64,000 bases of DNA from Colletes latitarsis (lineage: Eukaryota > Arthropoda > Insecta > Hymenoptera > Colletidae), in contig NC_135144.1 in the NCBI RefSeq assembly GCF_051014445.1, positions 8,308,001 to 8,372,000 on the forward strand, in the 5' to 3' direction. The notes under the pieces are model-generated. The model did no database searches, had not been told where the DNA came from, and worked only from the letters and a program-made list of their open reading frames with translations. Shown piece after piece: positions 49,393 to 61,814 of the stretch (position 1 is its first letter; every line of letters starts with the position of its first letter). The position numbers and the translations under genes are program-made.

Positions 49393-50055
49393 AGATTCTA
49401 GAGGCCAAAATAAGACGAAAATCAAGAATATCAATTTGTTGATTGAGGCTTTGTTGAAAAGTTACTAAAAAATTAAATGAAAAAATTTCAAATCATTCAC
49501 GCAAAAATTATTTTTGGTTGCAGGGGTCAATTACAATCATTTTTGGTGAATACATATGCCCTCGAAATCCTACGCACTTTCGAGAAAAAAATTCGAATAA
49601 GTGCTGAAATTTTTCGGCGAAACTAAAAAATATCAAATCGTTCTAAAAAAATTATTTTTGGTTGCAGGGGTCAATTACAATCATTTTTCATCAATAGACA
49701 TACCCCCAAAATCCTACTCAGTTTCGAGAAAAAAATTCGTTACCGAAAATATAATGTCTGATCATGAATGAATGATTCCCCTGCAATTTCATGCGTTTCA
49801 AATCATTCTGAAAAAATTATTTTTGGTTGCAGGGGTCAATTATAATCATTTTTGGTTAATACACATACCCTCGAAATCCTACGTACTTTCGAGAAAAAAA
49901 TTCTTTACCGAAAATAAACTGTGTGGCCAGAAATGTTTCTGTAACTTTTTAACGAAGCCTCAATCAACAAATTAGTATCCTTGATTTTCATCTTATTTTG
50001 GCTTCTAGAATCTCCCACTAACATTTTTCCCAGGGGTGACCGAACACCCTGTATA
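49393..50055 (+). mobile_element. family A element, left end lost
   Basis: Begins inside the TIR at GATTCTAGAGGCCAAAATAA, missing the first 50 bp or so, and ends with the complete right terminus CACCCTG-TATA (50052-50055). The interior has three blocks of the 130-bp type (GGTTGCAGGGGTCAATTACA). It lacks the recurrent frame. The flanks carry similar AT-rich sequence on both sides (AATAATATAAC). Confidence 0.87.
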
Positions 50056-51982
50056 ACTAGTAATATATAAATAATATAACATAACTTTTAGAGCACACTA
50101 AGTTATATAAATAATATAACTAAAAGTCAGAGATTGTAATATTGTGAATTAAGGGACTACATAATTAGTTGGTAGAATATTTATCCATTAATCTAATTCC
50201 ATTTAATTCTATTCAAATGCACACCATGTTCTCGCGGTTTCCATTGAATTGTGGTAATTTGAATGTGTCCAACAATAAATGCTAATTGACAAAGAGTGAG
50301 TTCTCGATATCTGTTAACCATAGGAGACCTTGTAGTGGTTGCATTCTCTGTATAACAATGGTAGGAATGCTCATCTGGTCTCTATGTACTTGTACTGCAT
50401 GATCGAGTTACTGGGTGTCAATGCAACATTAACTTCCATAGATTATCATACAGTCAATTTTCGATTATCAATATTTTTTCAAATTTTCCCCTACAAAGGG
50501 CAAATAGGACCGTATTCTCCTTTTTATTTTTAATTTTTCAATCTGACTTAGCAATTATAAAATCGTATTTTTTTACAATAACTGCAAAAAGCGATGGAAG
50601 AACATTTTTTTTTAAGTGAAAAGATTGTTATTTATGAATTACATGTCTTTGTAATATTCAAGAAAGTTCAGCACTATTACAAACAGTTAAAAAAAAGAAA
50701 ATACATGAACCTCTACAGTGATAACAAATTTACATTCAAGAATACATGTTCAATGCAATAATACAATTTTTAAAATAACATTTTTTCTTATATATATGTT
50801 ACTTTATTGAACGTAATAATATTGTACTTGGTAATTTGTAAAAAAGATTTTTCTCGTGTTGTTTTAATGGATAGACGATGATTATTGCACCGTCCTTGAT
50901 ATCTAGAATTAGACGACGCTGGGCTTAATTAATCAATGAATTCATTGTGCCCGCAGAACCTTGCTTTAAATCGCAAAAATGTGAAAACGTTACGCACTAG
51001 ACGCGTTTGCAATTATAGTACAGCTGCGGGCAGTATCTTATCTGTACGTGAGCGGCAATTACCGCGAAACTGGAAAAAATGATTGTTAATTTTCTCCCCG
51101 GCGCTACACGATTTATGCACGTACCACACCACGTTTGAGAACAGCTTGTTATAACGAGTTCTTAATTTTATCGTGAGAAAAGACTTTCAGCGAATAAACG
51201 GGACGCAATAGTGTCCTAGAAAGTTTTTCATTGCACACGACGAAAGTAACTCTATTAAATAAAAACATATTAAAATAGTTGTTTTCCAACATAGTGAATT
51301 AAACAGTTTCTGTTATTCATAGAATTCGATTAGTTTGGAAACCTGGATGGAACGTCAATTAATTTTTACAACTTTTCTATTTTGAGGTTTCGAGGAACGA
51401 GTTACGTAATTTATTGGAGATATGATTGAGCTATCGGAGCTAGGATTGTAAAGACGCAGTCGTGTCACGAGTAAACGATACTCTTTAGAAACTATCCCTT
51501 TTAATTGTTATTTTATTCTCTGACATTTCCACTACCGTATAATGAAACATCAGGTTGATTTGAGTTTTGATTAAATTAATTTTATGTTTTCATGTAGAAT
51601 AAGTGCTTTAACTTGTTGAAAAGAAATTAAATTACTAAACTCGTACACAGTATTAATGAGGTCTAGGCGAGAATCACAGTGTCTTCACCATTTTTTATAA
51701 GAAAAATAATTTGTGGCTTTGATAAGACTACTACTCGCATTATAAATATCTTCGTCAAGAATCTTTTAAATATTCGCACCGTCAAAGAAAAGGTTTATGT
51801 AGGATTTATGTAAGTCTGAGGTTATAAAAAAAGAGGTCTAGGCAGTCGAATACGTGAAAAAACTCGCATGATTTGCAAGTGATCTACGATTATCTATAAA
51901 AGAAGTCTACTATTACTCCCGTATACGAATATAAAACATATTTTGCCATTTCTGTTATTTATATTTATACTATATTTCCTGA
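50056..51982. other. unique sequence, no gene seen
   Basis: GC-richer patch at about 50870-51230. No coding frame beyond chance length, no RNA gene recognised. Confidence 0.35.
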
Positions 51983-52345
51983 TATACAGAATGTCCCACT
52001 TAAATTGAGATTATAAACAATCTTGTAGACACGTGATTTAACAAAAATAACATATGTTTTAGTATTTTGAGTGGGGATTCAAATGTCTACTAGCTTTTTA
52101 ATGTGTAGGTGTTTGCAAGGTTATTTCAAGGCTATCTTGTTTTTTTTTTGTAAACTTATATATCTTTTATTTCAGAATTATATTGTATATAAAAAATTAC
52201 ACTTTGTTTGAAACATTTTTAAAAAACTAGTAGTGATATCTCCACTCAAAATATTAAAAGATATGTGTCAATTTGGTTTTTCTCTTTTAATTCAGGTGTC
52301 TATTAGATTTTTTACAATCTCAACTTAAATGACATATTCTGTACA
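51983..52345. mobile_element. short MITE with long inverted repeats (TACAGAATGTCCC)
   Basis: The left end TA-TACAGAATGTCCCACTTAA begins at 51983 and the right end, reverse-complemented, reads TGTACAGAATATGTCATTTA (52345 inward). The inverted repeats extend more than 100 bp with gaps, sharing TTGAGATT, TAGACAC and TATTTTGAGTGG, and leave a small spacer. No coding capacity. The TA flanks and ACAG start suggest Tc1/mariner-type mobilisation. Confidence 0.78.
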
Positions 52346-52788
52346 GAATACTCAATTTCAAACAAGTATAGATCCTAAATATTATCAAATAGTCTTGAGT
52401 TTTTTGTTTTCATTGGTACGTATAATGTAAGTATTATATTAACCATGAGTGAAAATTCATCCAACCAAAATATTGTTGTATCCTTTTGTTAATTAAATTT
52501 CATCGTATTTAATTTTCCTACACGTAAACTTGGGTTTTAAACAGAATACAGTTATCGCTTTATTTCCGAATATTACAACTCAAACAATAGTATTATAATT
52601 ATAGCATGCGGGTGAAAATTCACAGTAAAGTATCGTACCATTTCAGGATTAAATACGAAACGAAGGGTGGACGAAATTTCTATAAGAACACTATGATTTT
52701 TAATAAAAATTTAAATATAATAATTTTGATGATATAATGAAAGGAATGCTAGGAAATAATTAAGGTGTAATACAAGCTGGAAAAGTAA

Positions 52789-54253
52789 TATACAGGGTGT
52801 TCGGCTACCCTTGGGAAAACTTGTAATGGGAGATTTTAGGGGTCAAAATAGGACGAACATTAAGAATACCAATTTGTTGATGGAGGCTTCGTTAAATAGT
52901 TATTAACGTTTTTAGTTTTTAGTTTAAGTTATTAACGTAATTTTTCCAGAATGATTTGAAATTTTTTAATTTCGCTGAAAAATTTGTCCACCTTCCTGAA
53001 TTTTTTTCTCGAAAGTGCGAAGGATTTCGAAGGTATATGTATTCACCAAAAATGATTGTAATTGACCCTTGCAACCGAAAATAATTTTTTCAGACAGATT
53101 TGAAACACATGAAATTTCAGGGGAATCATTCATTCATGACTAGACATATTTTCGCTAACGAATTTTTTTCTTGAAACTGGGTAGGATTTCGGAGGTATGT
53201 GTATTCACCAAAAATGATTGTAATTAACCCTTGCAACCAAAAATAATTTTTCTAGAACGATTTGAAATTTTTTTCTTCATCGAAAAATTTAGGCACCTAC
53301 CCCCCCCCCCCTGTCGATTTTTCTTAAAATTTAGTTTTTTATTTTTAATGAATTTATTTGACATCCTACGGAAAAGTTGTTTAGTACTTTTTTGTAGATA
53401 TCCATGAGCTCTACTCTCATACTAAATTTCATTGAGATACGTTCACTATTGTAGAAGTTATGGCAGTTTGAAAATTGTACCAGTTTTATGGGTGTTTTCT
53501 TATTTTACGGGGTCAAGGAATAACTTTTCCAAATTTTTTGAGTTTCTGCATATTCTCTACTAAAATACGCGTTATTTGCATTTTGAAAAATTGAAATCGT
53601 CCAATTCGTTCAGAAGTTACGATGTTTTAAAAGTTCGCATGAAATTTCCGAGGTACATTTCTGCTCATACATTATATTTCCGTTTAGGAATTTTTTTCTC
53701 GTTATTGCGTACAATTTCGAGGGTATGTCTATTCATAAAAAATGATTGCAATCGGCTCCTGCAACTAAAAATAATTTTTTCAGAGCGATTTGAAACACAT
53801 GAAATATCAGGGGAGTCATTCATTCATGATCAGACATATTTTCGGTAACGAATTTTTTTCTCGAAACTGGGTAGGATTTCTGAGGTATGTGTATTCACCA
53901 AAAATAATTGTAATTGACTCCTGCAACCAAAAATAATTTTTTCAGAGCGATTTGAAACACATGATATTTCAGGGGAGTCATTCATTCATGATCAGACATA
54001 TTTTCGGTAACGAATTTTTTTCTCGAAACCGGGTAGGATTTCTGAGGTATGTGTATTCACCAAAAATGATTGTAATTGACCCCTGCAGCCAAAAATAATT
54101 TGTCCAGAACGATTTGAAATTTTTGAATTGAATTATTAATAACTTTTTAACGGAGCCTCAATCAAGAAATTGATATTCTTGATTTTCGTCTTATTTTGGC
54201 CTTTGGAATCTCCCATTAAAATTTTTCCCAGGGGTGGCCGAATACCTTGTATA
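52789..54253 (-). mobile_element. family A element, reverse orientation
   Basis: TATA-CAGGGTGTTCGGCTACCC at 52789 and CACCTTG... read on the + strand as AATACCTTG-TATA at the right (54250-54253). The interior is inverted relative to the copies left of 50 kb. Blocks reading GGGTAGGATTTCTGAGGTAT repeat at least three times (about 53172, 53866, 54027), each followed by TTCACCAAAAATGATTG-like sequence. The recurrent frame region (about 53330-53600) is disrupted. Includes a C12 run at 53300-53311. Confidence 0.92.
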
Positions 54254-55726
54254 GATCTGGAGAAAATAGTTTATTTTTATCGTAAACAAGATATTACAGT
54301 TTAATATACGGAAATATGTCGAAGTTTGTATAAGAACAGTCTTTTAAGTTTGTCTCAGAGAATTAAATTGAAAAATTAGTAACTCATACTACCGCCCTTG
54401 TTCTTAATTATATAAAATATTCTGTTTTTCACACTATTAATTAGTTTCTATAATGTTTTTTGAATTTTCCATTTGTATCTAATTGCACTCTCTCTAGCTT
54501 TTTAATGTTATTGTATTGTTTCCCATTTTTATATAATGCACGTGATAAAATTCCCCACATGTTCTACATTTTTGTGTTATATGTTCTACATGTTTCTACA
54601 GATATTTATAAAATAAAGGAATATTTTGTAGAAAATCATAGTGTTCTTATAGAAATTTCGTTCACTGTAGCACTTCCTCTACACGAATGATTAAGGGAGA
54701 ATGAGATCCATTGAAACTGACCTTCGCTCGTCGTAAGAAAATTAATTGCCGATCCTGTCGTATGATACCATCTACATACCAAGTAACCGGTAGGATAAAA
54801 GAGAAGAACAATAAGGATTGTTTCTTAAGAATGCGCCCATTGCTGGTACATCGATCAATAGGTGAGTCAAGAATCGACCGTCGAGGAACGTAATCTGAAT
54901 TCACGCAATCCTCGAAGATCGAAGTCGCGTATCCTTGAAGACGACCGTGGAACACGTGACACGATGAATCGAGTGTACTGGGACTCGACCTTCCTTCAGG
55001 ACACCTGCTCTTTCCCCCCATCAGCGCGCGAAAGCAACACGGAACGTGGGATATCTTACTCGCGACATCGACCGGGAGCCATCTGTTCCGATTCTAATTA
55101 CAATAAATCCCGTTTAAATTACACGACGAGCCAGACCGTGCAGACAGACCCTCGAAGGCAGAACAAGTTTGAAAAACGGCCAACGAGGAGAAAGAAGAAC
55201 TTGGTGCTTCGCTAATGGACAACGGCGAAAGAAACATCTTGGAGGAAGAGGTCCACGTAACAAATCGTTTACAAGGGAATTACGTTCCTTCGGTATTTTC
55301 CTTCCTGCGCCGTGGTTGATTCATCGTCATCGAGGATGCAAATGCTCGAACGTCCGCGCCAACTCAAAGGAACGATCGTGCATTGTTCTTTTTGCGGCCC
55401 TTTATTTTCATATTTTCCTTCCCTCTTTTTCCCTCGATAGTTTATACGGTCGACGAACTCGAAACGTTCTCCTCGGTCGTAAATCACAAGCATTACGTGC
55501 TTTCGATTCTTCCTTCTACCGTCGGGGATCGCCATTAGCAGGATATTTGATACACGCCCGCGCAGCTGACGGCGGGATCGTTTTCATGCCTCATTAAGGG
55601 GCCATGATTCTGCCCTCTACGGTTGTCATCGTAATCCGAATGACCGTTCTTGGCTGCATTTTATTGAAATAATAACGAAACAGGACGATAGTACACTCGA
55701 ATCGCTGAATTTCTGATAATACGCCG
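54254..55726. other. unique sequence with the largest GC-rich patch
   Basis: About 54700-55660 is the most GC-rich part of the window; frames of 117-142 codons exist on both strands, without recognisable domains. A consensus donor, AATAG|GTGAGTC, lies at 54861/54862, but all frames between it and the nearest acceptor candidate (54670) contain stops, so at most a noncoding exon is possible. Confidence 0.4.
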
Positions 55727-55900
55727 TACAGTTTGTCCGGAAATAATGTAAATACTCGATGAGATGAATCTACACGTTAAAAGAGGTAAAAAACATCGTA
55801 TGAACATACGTCGTTTAATCCTTAGTTATCGAGTTATGAGTGATTAACGCTGGTGCTCGAGTCTGACTCTGGTAGCAATAGATATGTGGCGACAGTTCCC

Positions 55901-55970
55901 ACACACGCCACCAGAGGACGATTCAAACTGTACCTTTCTCACAAGTACTCGACTGACCACATATTCCTGT
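55901..55970 (+). repeat. module M, copy 3 (left inner TIR)
   Basis: ACACGCCACCAGAGGACGAT followed by TTTCTCACAAGTACTCGACT. It is the inner part of the Tc1-like left TIR, mirrored at 56991-57060. Confidence 0.7.
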
Positions 55971-56280
55971 ATACAGTCAATTTAAAAAAAAACTTTATAA
56001 AACTTCGATTATCACAAACATGCATACGTATTCCTAGAAATCTCAAGAACAAATGAAAATAAATTGTTGAATAAACATAAAGTCTTGAATGTGGTTGAAC
56101 ATATGTAATAGTAATAAGTATTCGTATAATTTCTGTTTCATAACATTGTATGAGTAATAATTACAAGGCAATCCATGGAATGTTAATTGTAATAGTACTG
56201 GTATCATGGACCATATAGTATAGTTTGATATTTTAAAGGAATATCAAGTTAGTGTAAATAAAATACAACTACAGGGCGAT

Positions 56281-56589
56281 TATATTTTTTTACAAGATAA
56301 TAACCCTAAGCATAATATTTATAATACAAGACAACGGGTTCTGTACAATGTACCACGCCAGTTACAAATTCCTCCATAGTTTCCAGGCAGGAATGCCATA
56401 GAGCACTTATGGCGTCATCTGGAAGACAAAATTCGAAAACACCATATTTCTTCAAAATACAGTTTAAAAAATGCACTGTTAGAAAAATGGAATAAAATTT
56501 CTAGCACTATCATTAAATAGTTAGTAAGTTCAATACCACGAAGGCTTAAAATGATTATATAATCAAAAGGCAATTCCACTAAATATTAA
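56281..56589 (+). pseudogene. Tc1-like transposase C-terminal fragment
   Basis: One frame gives the recognisable end of a Tc1-family DDE transposase: FLQDNNPKH (second catalytic Asp in the QDN motif), VLYNVPRQLQIPP, then FPGRNAIEHLWRHLE where the family has SPDLNPIEHLW, and KIRKHHISSK. The third catalytic acid region is mutated (no Asp at the PD position), and three in-frame stops (TAG after IPP, TAG after TIIK, TAA after MII) confirm it is dead. The end IPRRLKMII...KGNSTKY matches the usual Tc1 C-terminus. The first two thirds of the protein are missing. Confidence 0.88.
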
Positions 56590-56990
56590 TAACAAATTTG
56601 TTCTGTATAAATTTTATGTATAAAAATTAACAGTCGTTGTTATAAAATTAGAAGCGTACGAATAGTTATTGCTCGTGTATTTTCGACCATATTCGAGACT
56701 TTTGTTAATATTTTCACAGGAAATATAAATAAACAATCTATTTTTAATGAAATTTGTTCTTGAAATTTCTAAAAATACGTATACATTTTTTTTTGTAATA
56801 AGTACTATAAGTTTTATAAGGTTTTTATCAAAATTGACTGCTGCTTGAATACTTTTTACACTCACTGTATTTGTTTTCCCTGTTTTAATCTTGTATGTAT
56901 CAAAGATAGTTGAAAATATGTTGCAAAATATTTGACAATCTTGAGCATTATCAAATACTTTACACCATATTCCAATTCATTTTTTAAAAT

Positions 56991-57060
56991 GTCAGTCGAG
57001 TACTTGTGAGAGAGGTACAAATTGAGCGTGGCCCTCTGTTGACGATTGCAGGAAGCGAGC
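56991..57060 (-). repeat. module M, copy 4 (right inner TIR)
   Basis: On the minus strand: CGTCAACAGAGGGCCACGCT, then CCTCTCTCACAAGTACTCGA. Inverted partner of 55901-55970. Confidence 0.7.
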
Positions 57061-57565
57061 CACATATTTATTGGTACCAGAGTCAGCCAGAGTGTTAATC
57101 GTTCATAACTCGATAACTAAGGATTATGGGACGTATTTTTATACGATTTTTTTTACTTCTTTTAAATTGTAGACTCAGCTCTTTAAGTATTTATACGTAC
57201 TTTTGAAACACTCTTTACAGTGTGGTCGTAAATGAATCGAGCGTCGTCGCTGAATTGATATCGTACGACACTAAATGACTCTCGAACGGTGATGGGCATT
57301 AGAATCCGTGTTTCGAATGAGATTCGAAACTTTAAAGACTGAACAATTTCAAGTCGCTTGGAACATTATTCAAATCCGAACGATCTCGAGCGTCTTGACA
57401 GGTTTTGATCGGTTTTGGGGTGTTGAAACATTTAACAAGTCTTAATGATTTCGAAACCTGAATATCAAAGAAACTCTAAAAAAAAAATGTATGTCCCTGG
57501 CTGAATAACTTACACTGTAAATTATATATTATATTATTATAATTTACACTGTGTTCTTATAATTA

Positions 57566-58567
57566 TATACATGGTGTTCGGCCACCCCTGGGAAAAATTT
57601 TAATGGGAGATTCTACAGGCCAAAATAAGATGAAAATCAAGAATACCAATTTGTTGATGGAGATTTCGTTAAAAAGTTATTAACGTTTAAGTTAAAAATT
57701 TTGTCGAAAAATTCACACCTTTTCGAATTTTTTTCTAGGAAATGGGTAGGATTTTGGGGATATGACTCCTCACCAAAAATGATTGTAATTGACCCCTACA
57801 GACAAAAATATTTTTTTTAGAACGATTTGAATTTTTTTTTTTCGTCGAAAAATTTAGGCACCTACCCCCCGTCGATTTTTCTTAAAAATTCGTTTTTAAT
57901 TTTTAGTAATTTTATTTGACGTCCTACAGAAAAGTTGTTTAATACTTTTTTGTAGGTACTTATGAGCTCTACTTTAGAAAAAAGTTTCATTGAAATATAT
58001 TCACAATTGTAGGAGTTATGGCTGTTTGAAAATTGGACCATTTTTATGGGGTTTTTCTCATTTTGCGGGATCAAGGACCAACTTGTCGAATATTTTTGTG
58101 ATTTGTACATATTCCCCATCAAAATACGCGTAGTTTGCTTTTTTAAACATTAAAATCGTCCAATCCGTTCAGAAGTTATGACATTTTAAAGATTCGCATG
58201 AAATTTCGGGGTAACATTTCTAGCCAGAAATTATATTTTCGGTAAGGAATTTTTTTCTCGAAAATGCGTAGGATTTCAGGGGTATGTGTAATGACCAAAA
58301 ATGATTGCGATCGATTCTTGCAACCGATAATAATTTTTTTAGAACGATTTGAAAAAGTTTTTTTTTGCCAAAAAATTTCACCACCTACCCGATTTTTTTT
58401 CTCGAAAGTGGGTAGGATTTCAGGGATATGTCTATTCACCAAAATTGCTTATAATTGACCAAACAATATAATTGATCAACAAATTGGTATTCTTGATTTT
58501 CGTCTTATTTTGGCCTCTAGAATCCCCCATTAAAATTTTTCCCAAGGGTGGCCGAACACCCTGTATA
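57566..58567 (-). mobile_element. family A element, reverse orientation
   Basis: TATA-CATGGTGTTCGGCCACCC (one change in the first heptamer) at 57566 and CACCCTG-TATA at 58564-58567. On the minus strand it contains the recurrent frame at 57862-58122 (86 codons, MMGNMYKSQKYSTSW...). Interior blocks of the 130-bp type lie on the right side. The plus-strand frame at 58472 (FVLFWPLES) is only a translation of the TIR; the same peptide appears antisense at 16080-16262. Confidence 0.92.
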
Positions 58568-61246
58568 TTATGCAGATTTTTAAACAAATTAGATCATTAT
58601 CTAGGAAATCATTTTCATTCGAATAATTTATGCATGTTTTCATTGATTTGTAGACTCTATAAATTTCTCATCACCTTTGCAATTTTATGAATCTTTTGGA
58701 AATTTTTTGTAATTTATAAATTTATAAATTCGTGAAGCTTTTCGTAAATTATTTTTTTTTTAATTCATTCAACACTTTGCTATAGATGTTATATTCAATT
58801 TTATTAAATCATTAAACGTAAATGTTATTTGCAAGATATGTTACTAATAAGAATATGTTTAGGCAGTTCTTTCGAATTTATAATCCAATTATACCGAAGC
58901 ATAGACTTATGTTTTCTTATCCGTGTGATATATTTATTGGTCCTTTTCTGCAAGACACCGTTGATGCAATTTAGCTCAACATTGCTCAGCGACTTGCTCA
59001 TAAATTTTACTTACGTAATTATGTCTCGCATATTTGGGAAAATATAAGCGGTCCATGAATGTTGCCAACATATGGCTTGCTGTTTAATTTTGCCAACACT
59101 ATAGACGTTTCCTCTCCCTTAAATAGTTGAAAGTAAGGAAACGTTTTCTAATAAATTTTAGCAAGAACGTTTATTACCTCTCTCTCCCCAGTATGAAATC
59201 TTTCTATAACATACCTTCGGAACAAAATTGCAACAGCGAAATATTAACGTTGCATTGTTCACAGTTCTTCCAACGAAGTAATTAAATTCCTTTCTGTTCA
59301 ATATTCTTCGACAGTTACACTTTTTTCTTTATTCTTATTTTTTTGTTCATTAAACTAAAAAATTCCCTATTAGAAAATTCTTTATGAATATCAATGATTA
59401 TTTTATTTTCTTAATGTTTTTGAATGTATTATAATAAATATTTGTAAAAACGTACTATTCAAAATATATTTTCACTGATCGTCGATAATTATTATTTGGT
59501 TTAGGTTAATTAAGTTATGTTAGAGAAACAACAAATTAATTCAAATAAATATATAAAATAACAGTTCATGGACTCAAAATTTGTAATCTTACTACGAAAA
59601 AAGACATAAAATTACATGGTTCTTCAAATAAAATAAATATAAAAATAATTGTTTCATTATTCAAACTTGCAGTGATATTTCAACGTTATTGACGATTTAG
59701 AAACATATACCAGCCCAGTTTTATTAATAATCGATCTAATATACGCCACATTTTCTTATTTAACTTTTCAAACTGTCAACACATTCGCAAAAATACATTT
59801 AAAAGTTTCTGCTTTAAATTGTACATTTATTCTTCGTTTTATTTTTTATTATTCTACTCGTTGAGTATGGTTTCGCATGTTTACGTGGTAATTACAATCC
59901 ACAACAAATAGATAACACCGTAACATTGTTCACAATGAAAAAATAGTCAACAAAATTTTATAGCTGCACAAAATATTTTCATTATATTATAGAAAATGAG
60001 CTAAGTTAAGAAATTACTTGAACATTGAAATTTCCATATTTCTGTGCATAACAACTCTATAATTCTTCATCACAATTCTCATCACTTAGCTATCGAAGTG
60101 ATTTATCTGATTTTTTCGAAACAATGTAAAACGAAGAATAAACGTCTTCAATTAACCACTTCGTCGAGCCTTTAATTAAAGGAGTTCATACTAAACGGTT
60201 CAGTAATTCCTCCATTCTTATATAACGATGTTACGTCCTTCATTTCCAGACATATTCATTAATTGAAACAATTCCATCGCATTAAACTTCTTAAATATAA
60301 TCTTCTTTAATGTTTAGCGAAACTTCGTACTAAATGTTTTGCAATAACAAACTCAGGGTACAATTTATTCAAACGAATGTAATCTCTACGTTAAAGATAT
60401 TGAAATGTGGGGATCGTACTATTTTTTAGTTTCTAACTTCTTTCTCTTTAAAGGTACAGTAATATTTGTTCAAACGAAAATAAACTTTAATAAAGGTGAT
60501 ACCACAACGATTCAAATGCATGTATCAGATAACGAAAGTATTGGAATTCTTTTGAATTCTTCACACGATTCATAGACCAATTCAAGTGGCAATAATAAAA
60601 AGTTTACCTACTAGATAATATGTAAAGACGATCAACGAGCAGTATAATAATTGTAAAAATTACTTCCAAACCGAATAATATTGATTTTTTTTCTTCAGTC
60701 TTGTGAGTTAAGAATCTTGTTATGAAGGGTAAAGGAAATAATGAAAGATGTAATTTAACGTTCGAATAAAAACTTAACAAAATACCTAGCAACTTCTACC
60801 CATCGTATTTCCAAGTTGCAACAATTACGAACAAATTCTATACTTTTTGTCTCTTAATGTGGATGCTTGCTGAAAGATGAAGTTTATATAGACTACACTC
60901 GGCTCGGCCATAGATTTCAACGAATAGCAATTTTGAAAGGAGAGTTAACGCAAGAAGTTTCTCCAAGGAATGCAATTATCTGCCACGGCTTGAGTGCCGT
61001 AACTTACAATCACACTTTCAGCGAACAGACGGAAATTGTATTGGCGTTCTTTTCACAAGAGCGTGTAAGTCGTTCGATCGAAGGTGGCCAAGAAATAGAA
61101 TCACTGACAATGGGTTAACCCAAACGTGGTATTTTTTACGCCTGCTCATAAACAATATAAAAGCTTCAAATTAATTGTGGCACTTTAAAAAATTTTGTTA
61201 TATTTAATTTAATGACTAAATACCCAATGTGTGATCTACTCGTAAA
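58568..61246. other. unique AT-rich sequence, no gene assigned
   Basis: Mostly AT-rich. About 60860-61110 is GC-richer, with an open stretch of 84 codons (60867-61118, non-ATG start) and a GTAAGT at 61065 that could be a donor, preceded by a TATATAG at 60887. No domain is recognised; exon or promoter status is open. Confidence 0.35.
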
Positions 61247-61814
61247 AATTGTAGGAGGACAGAAAAGGAAAGGAGGGGGCGCGTTTCGTGGGCCTGCTAG
61301 TGGACACATCAGTAAGGCTTCCCCTAACAGGCCCTGCCTTAGACGACTGGGATATTGGGAAGTTTTTTTTTTCGGTTTTTCACTGTGTGAGCGCAGTACC
61401 TCGATTTTTCCCCTATGACCTGCAATTAGTTTAATTAGTTAGCTCTTGTTTGGGTTAATGTTGTGTGGGGTTTTATCATGTTAGATTACCTGACTGAAGT
61501 TAGAGGGAAAACTTTCAAAAAGCTCTATAACTTGCATCTTTGCGATGAGAGTGGTAGTATTAGGGTTAGTTAGGAATGATTAATGTGAGAGGGATGTCTT
61601 TCGGTTTGTAGTTCCCTAGTGAGGCTACTAGGGAGTTTGGGTGGTTGAGATTGGATTTGAGTGTTTGGTGGTTATCCTATTTATGTAATCAAAGATGTAT
61701 TCTATATTAGCATCGATGTGCAGGGAAACTGTGGAGTGGTATCTGGGTCTGTTAAGTATAATCCGGAGGTATTTGTTCTGTATGACCTGATATTGGGAAG
61801 TCGTTTGAGGAGTG
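61247..61814 (-). mobile_element. non-LTR retrotransposon 3' fragment, copy 2
   Basis: On the minus strand a reverse-transcriptase C-terminus (61628-61814) is followed by about 380 bp of 3' untranslated sequence matching 23022-23355. No poly(A) tail is visible at the 3' edge (61247), so the true end may have been lost. Its 5' side is abruptly joined to the family A element. Confidence 0.65.
61628..61814 (-). pseudogene. reverse transcriptase C-terminus, jockey-like
   Basis: The frame reads YQVIQNKYLRIILNRPRYHS, then VSLHIDANIEYIFDYINRIT and a short tail before the stop at 61628. This matches the conserved end of jockey-type ORF2 proteins (LQxxQNKxLRxIxxxPxxxxxxxLHxDxxIxxIxDxIxRxT). The upstream RT and endonuclease domains are absent: the frame runs into the TIR of the inserted family A element at 61815. 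Confidence 0.8.

Larger units (their letters stand above)
55727..57217 (+). mobile_element. Tc1-like transposon relic with long TIRs
   Basis: Left TA-CAGTTTGTCCGG at 55727 and, reverse-complemented, TA-AAGAGTGTTTC at 57217. The inverted repeats extend about 240 bp and share CCTTAGTTATCGAGTTATGA, CTGACTCTGGTA and module M. The centre carries only the C-terminal third of a transposase (56281-56589), so the element has suffered a large internal deletion. Outer ends are the least certain part, because the first 20 bp differ between the two sides. Confidence 0.75.

Noticed and set aside
54671..54861. Candidate exon ending at the strong donor AG|GTGAGT
   Set aside because: Every frame contains a stop between the nearest acceptor and the donor; a noncoding exon cannot be excluded but is unsupported.
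55169..55597. 142-codon frame in the GC-rich patch
   Set aside because: Long frames occur on both strands there because of base composition; no recognisable domain and it starts with a non-ATG codon.
55853..56056. Frame with LYLSHKYSTD, seen again at 56862-57065 minus
   Set aside because: Both are translations of the Tc1-like TIR (module M), not proteins.
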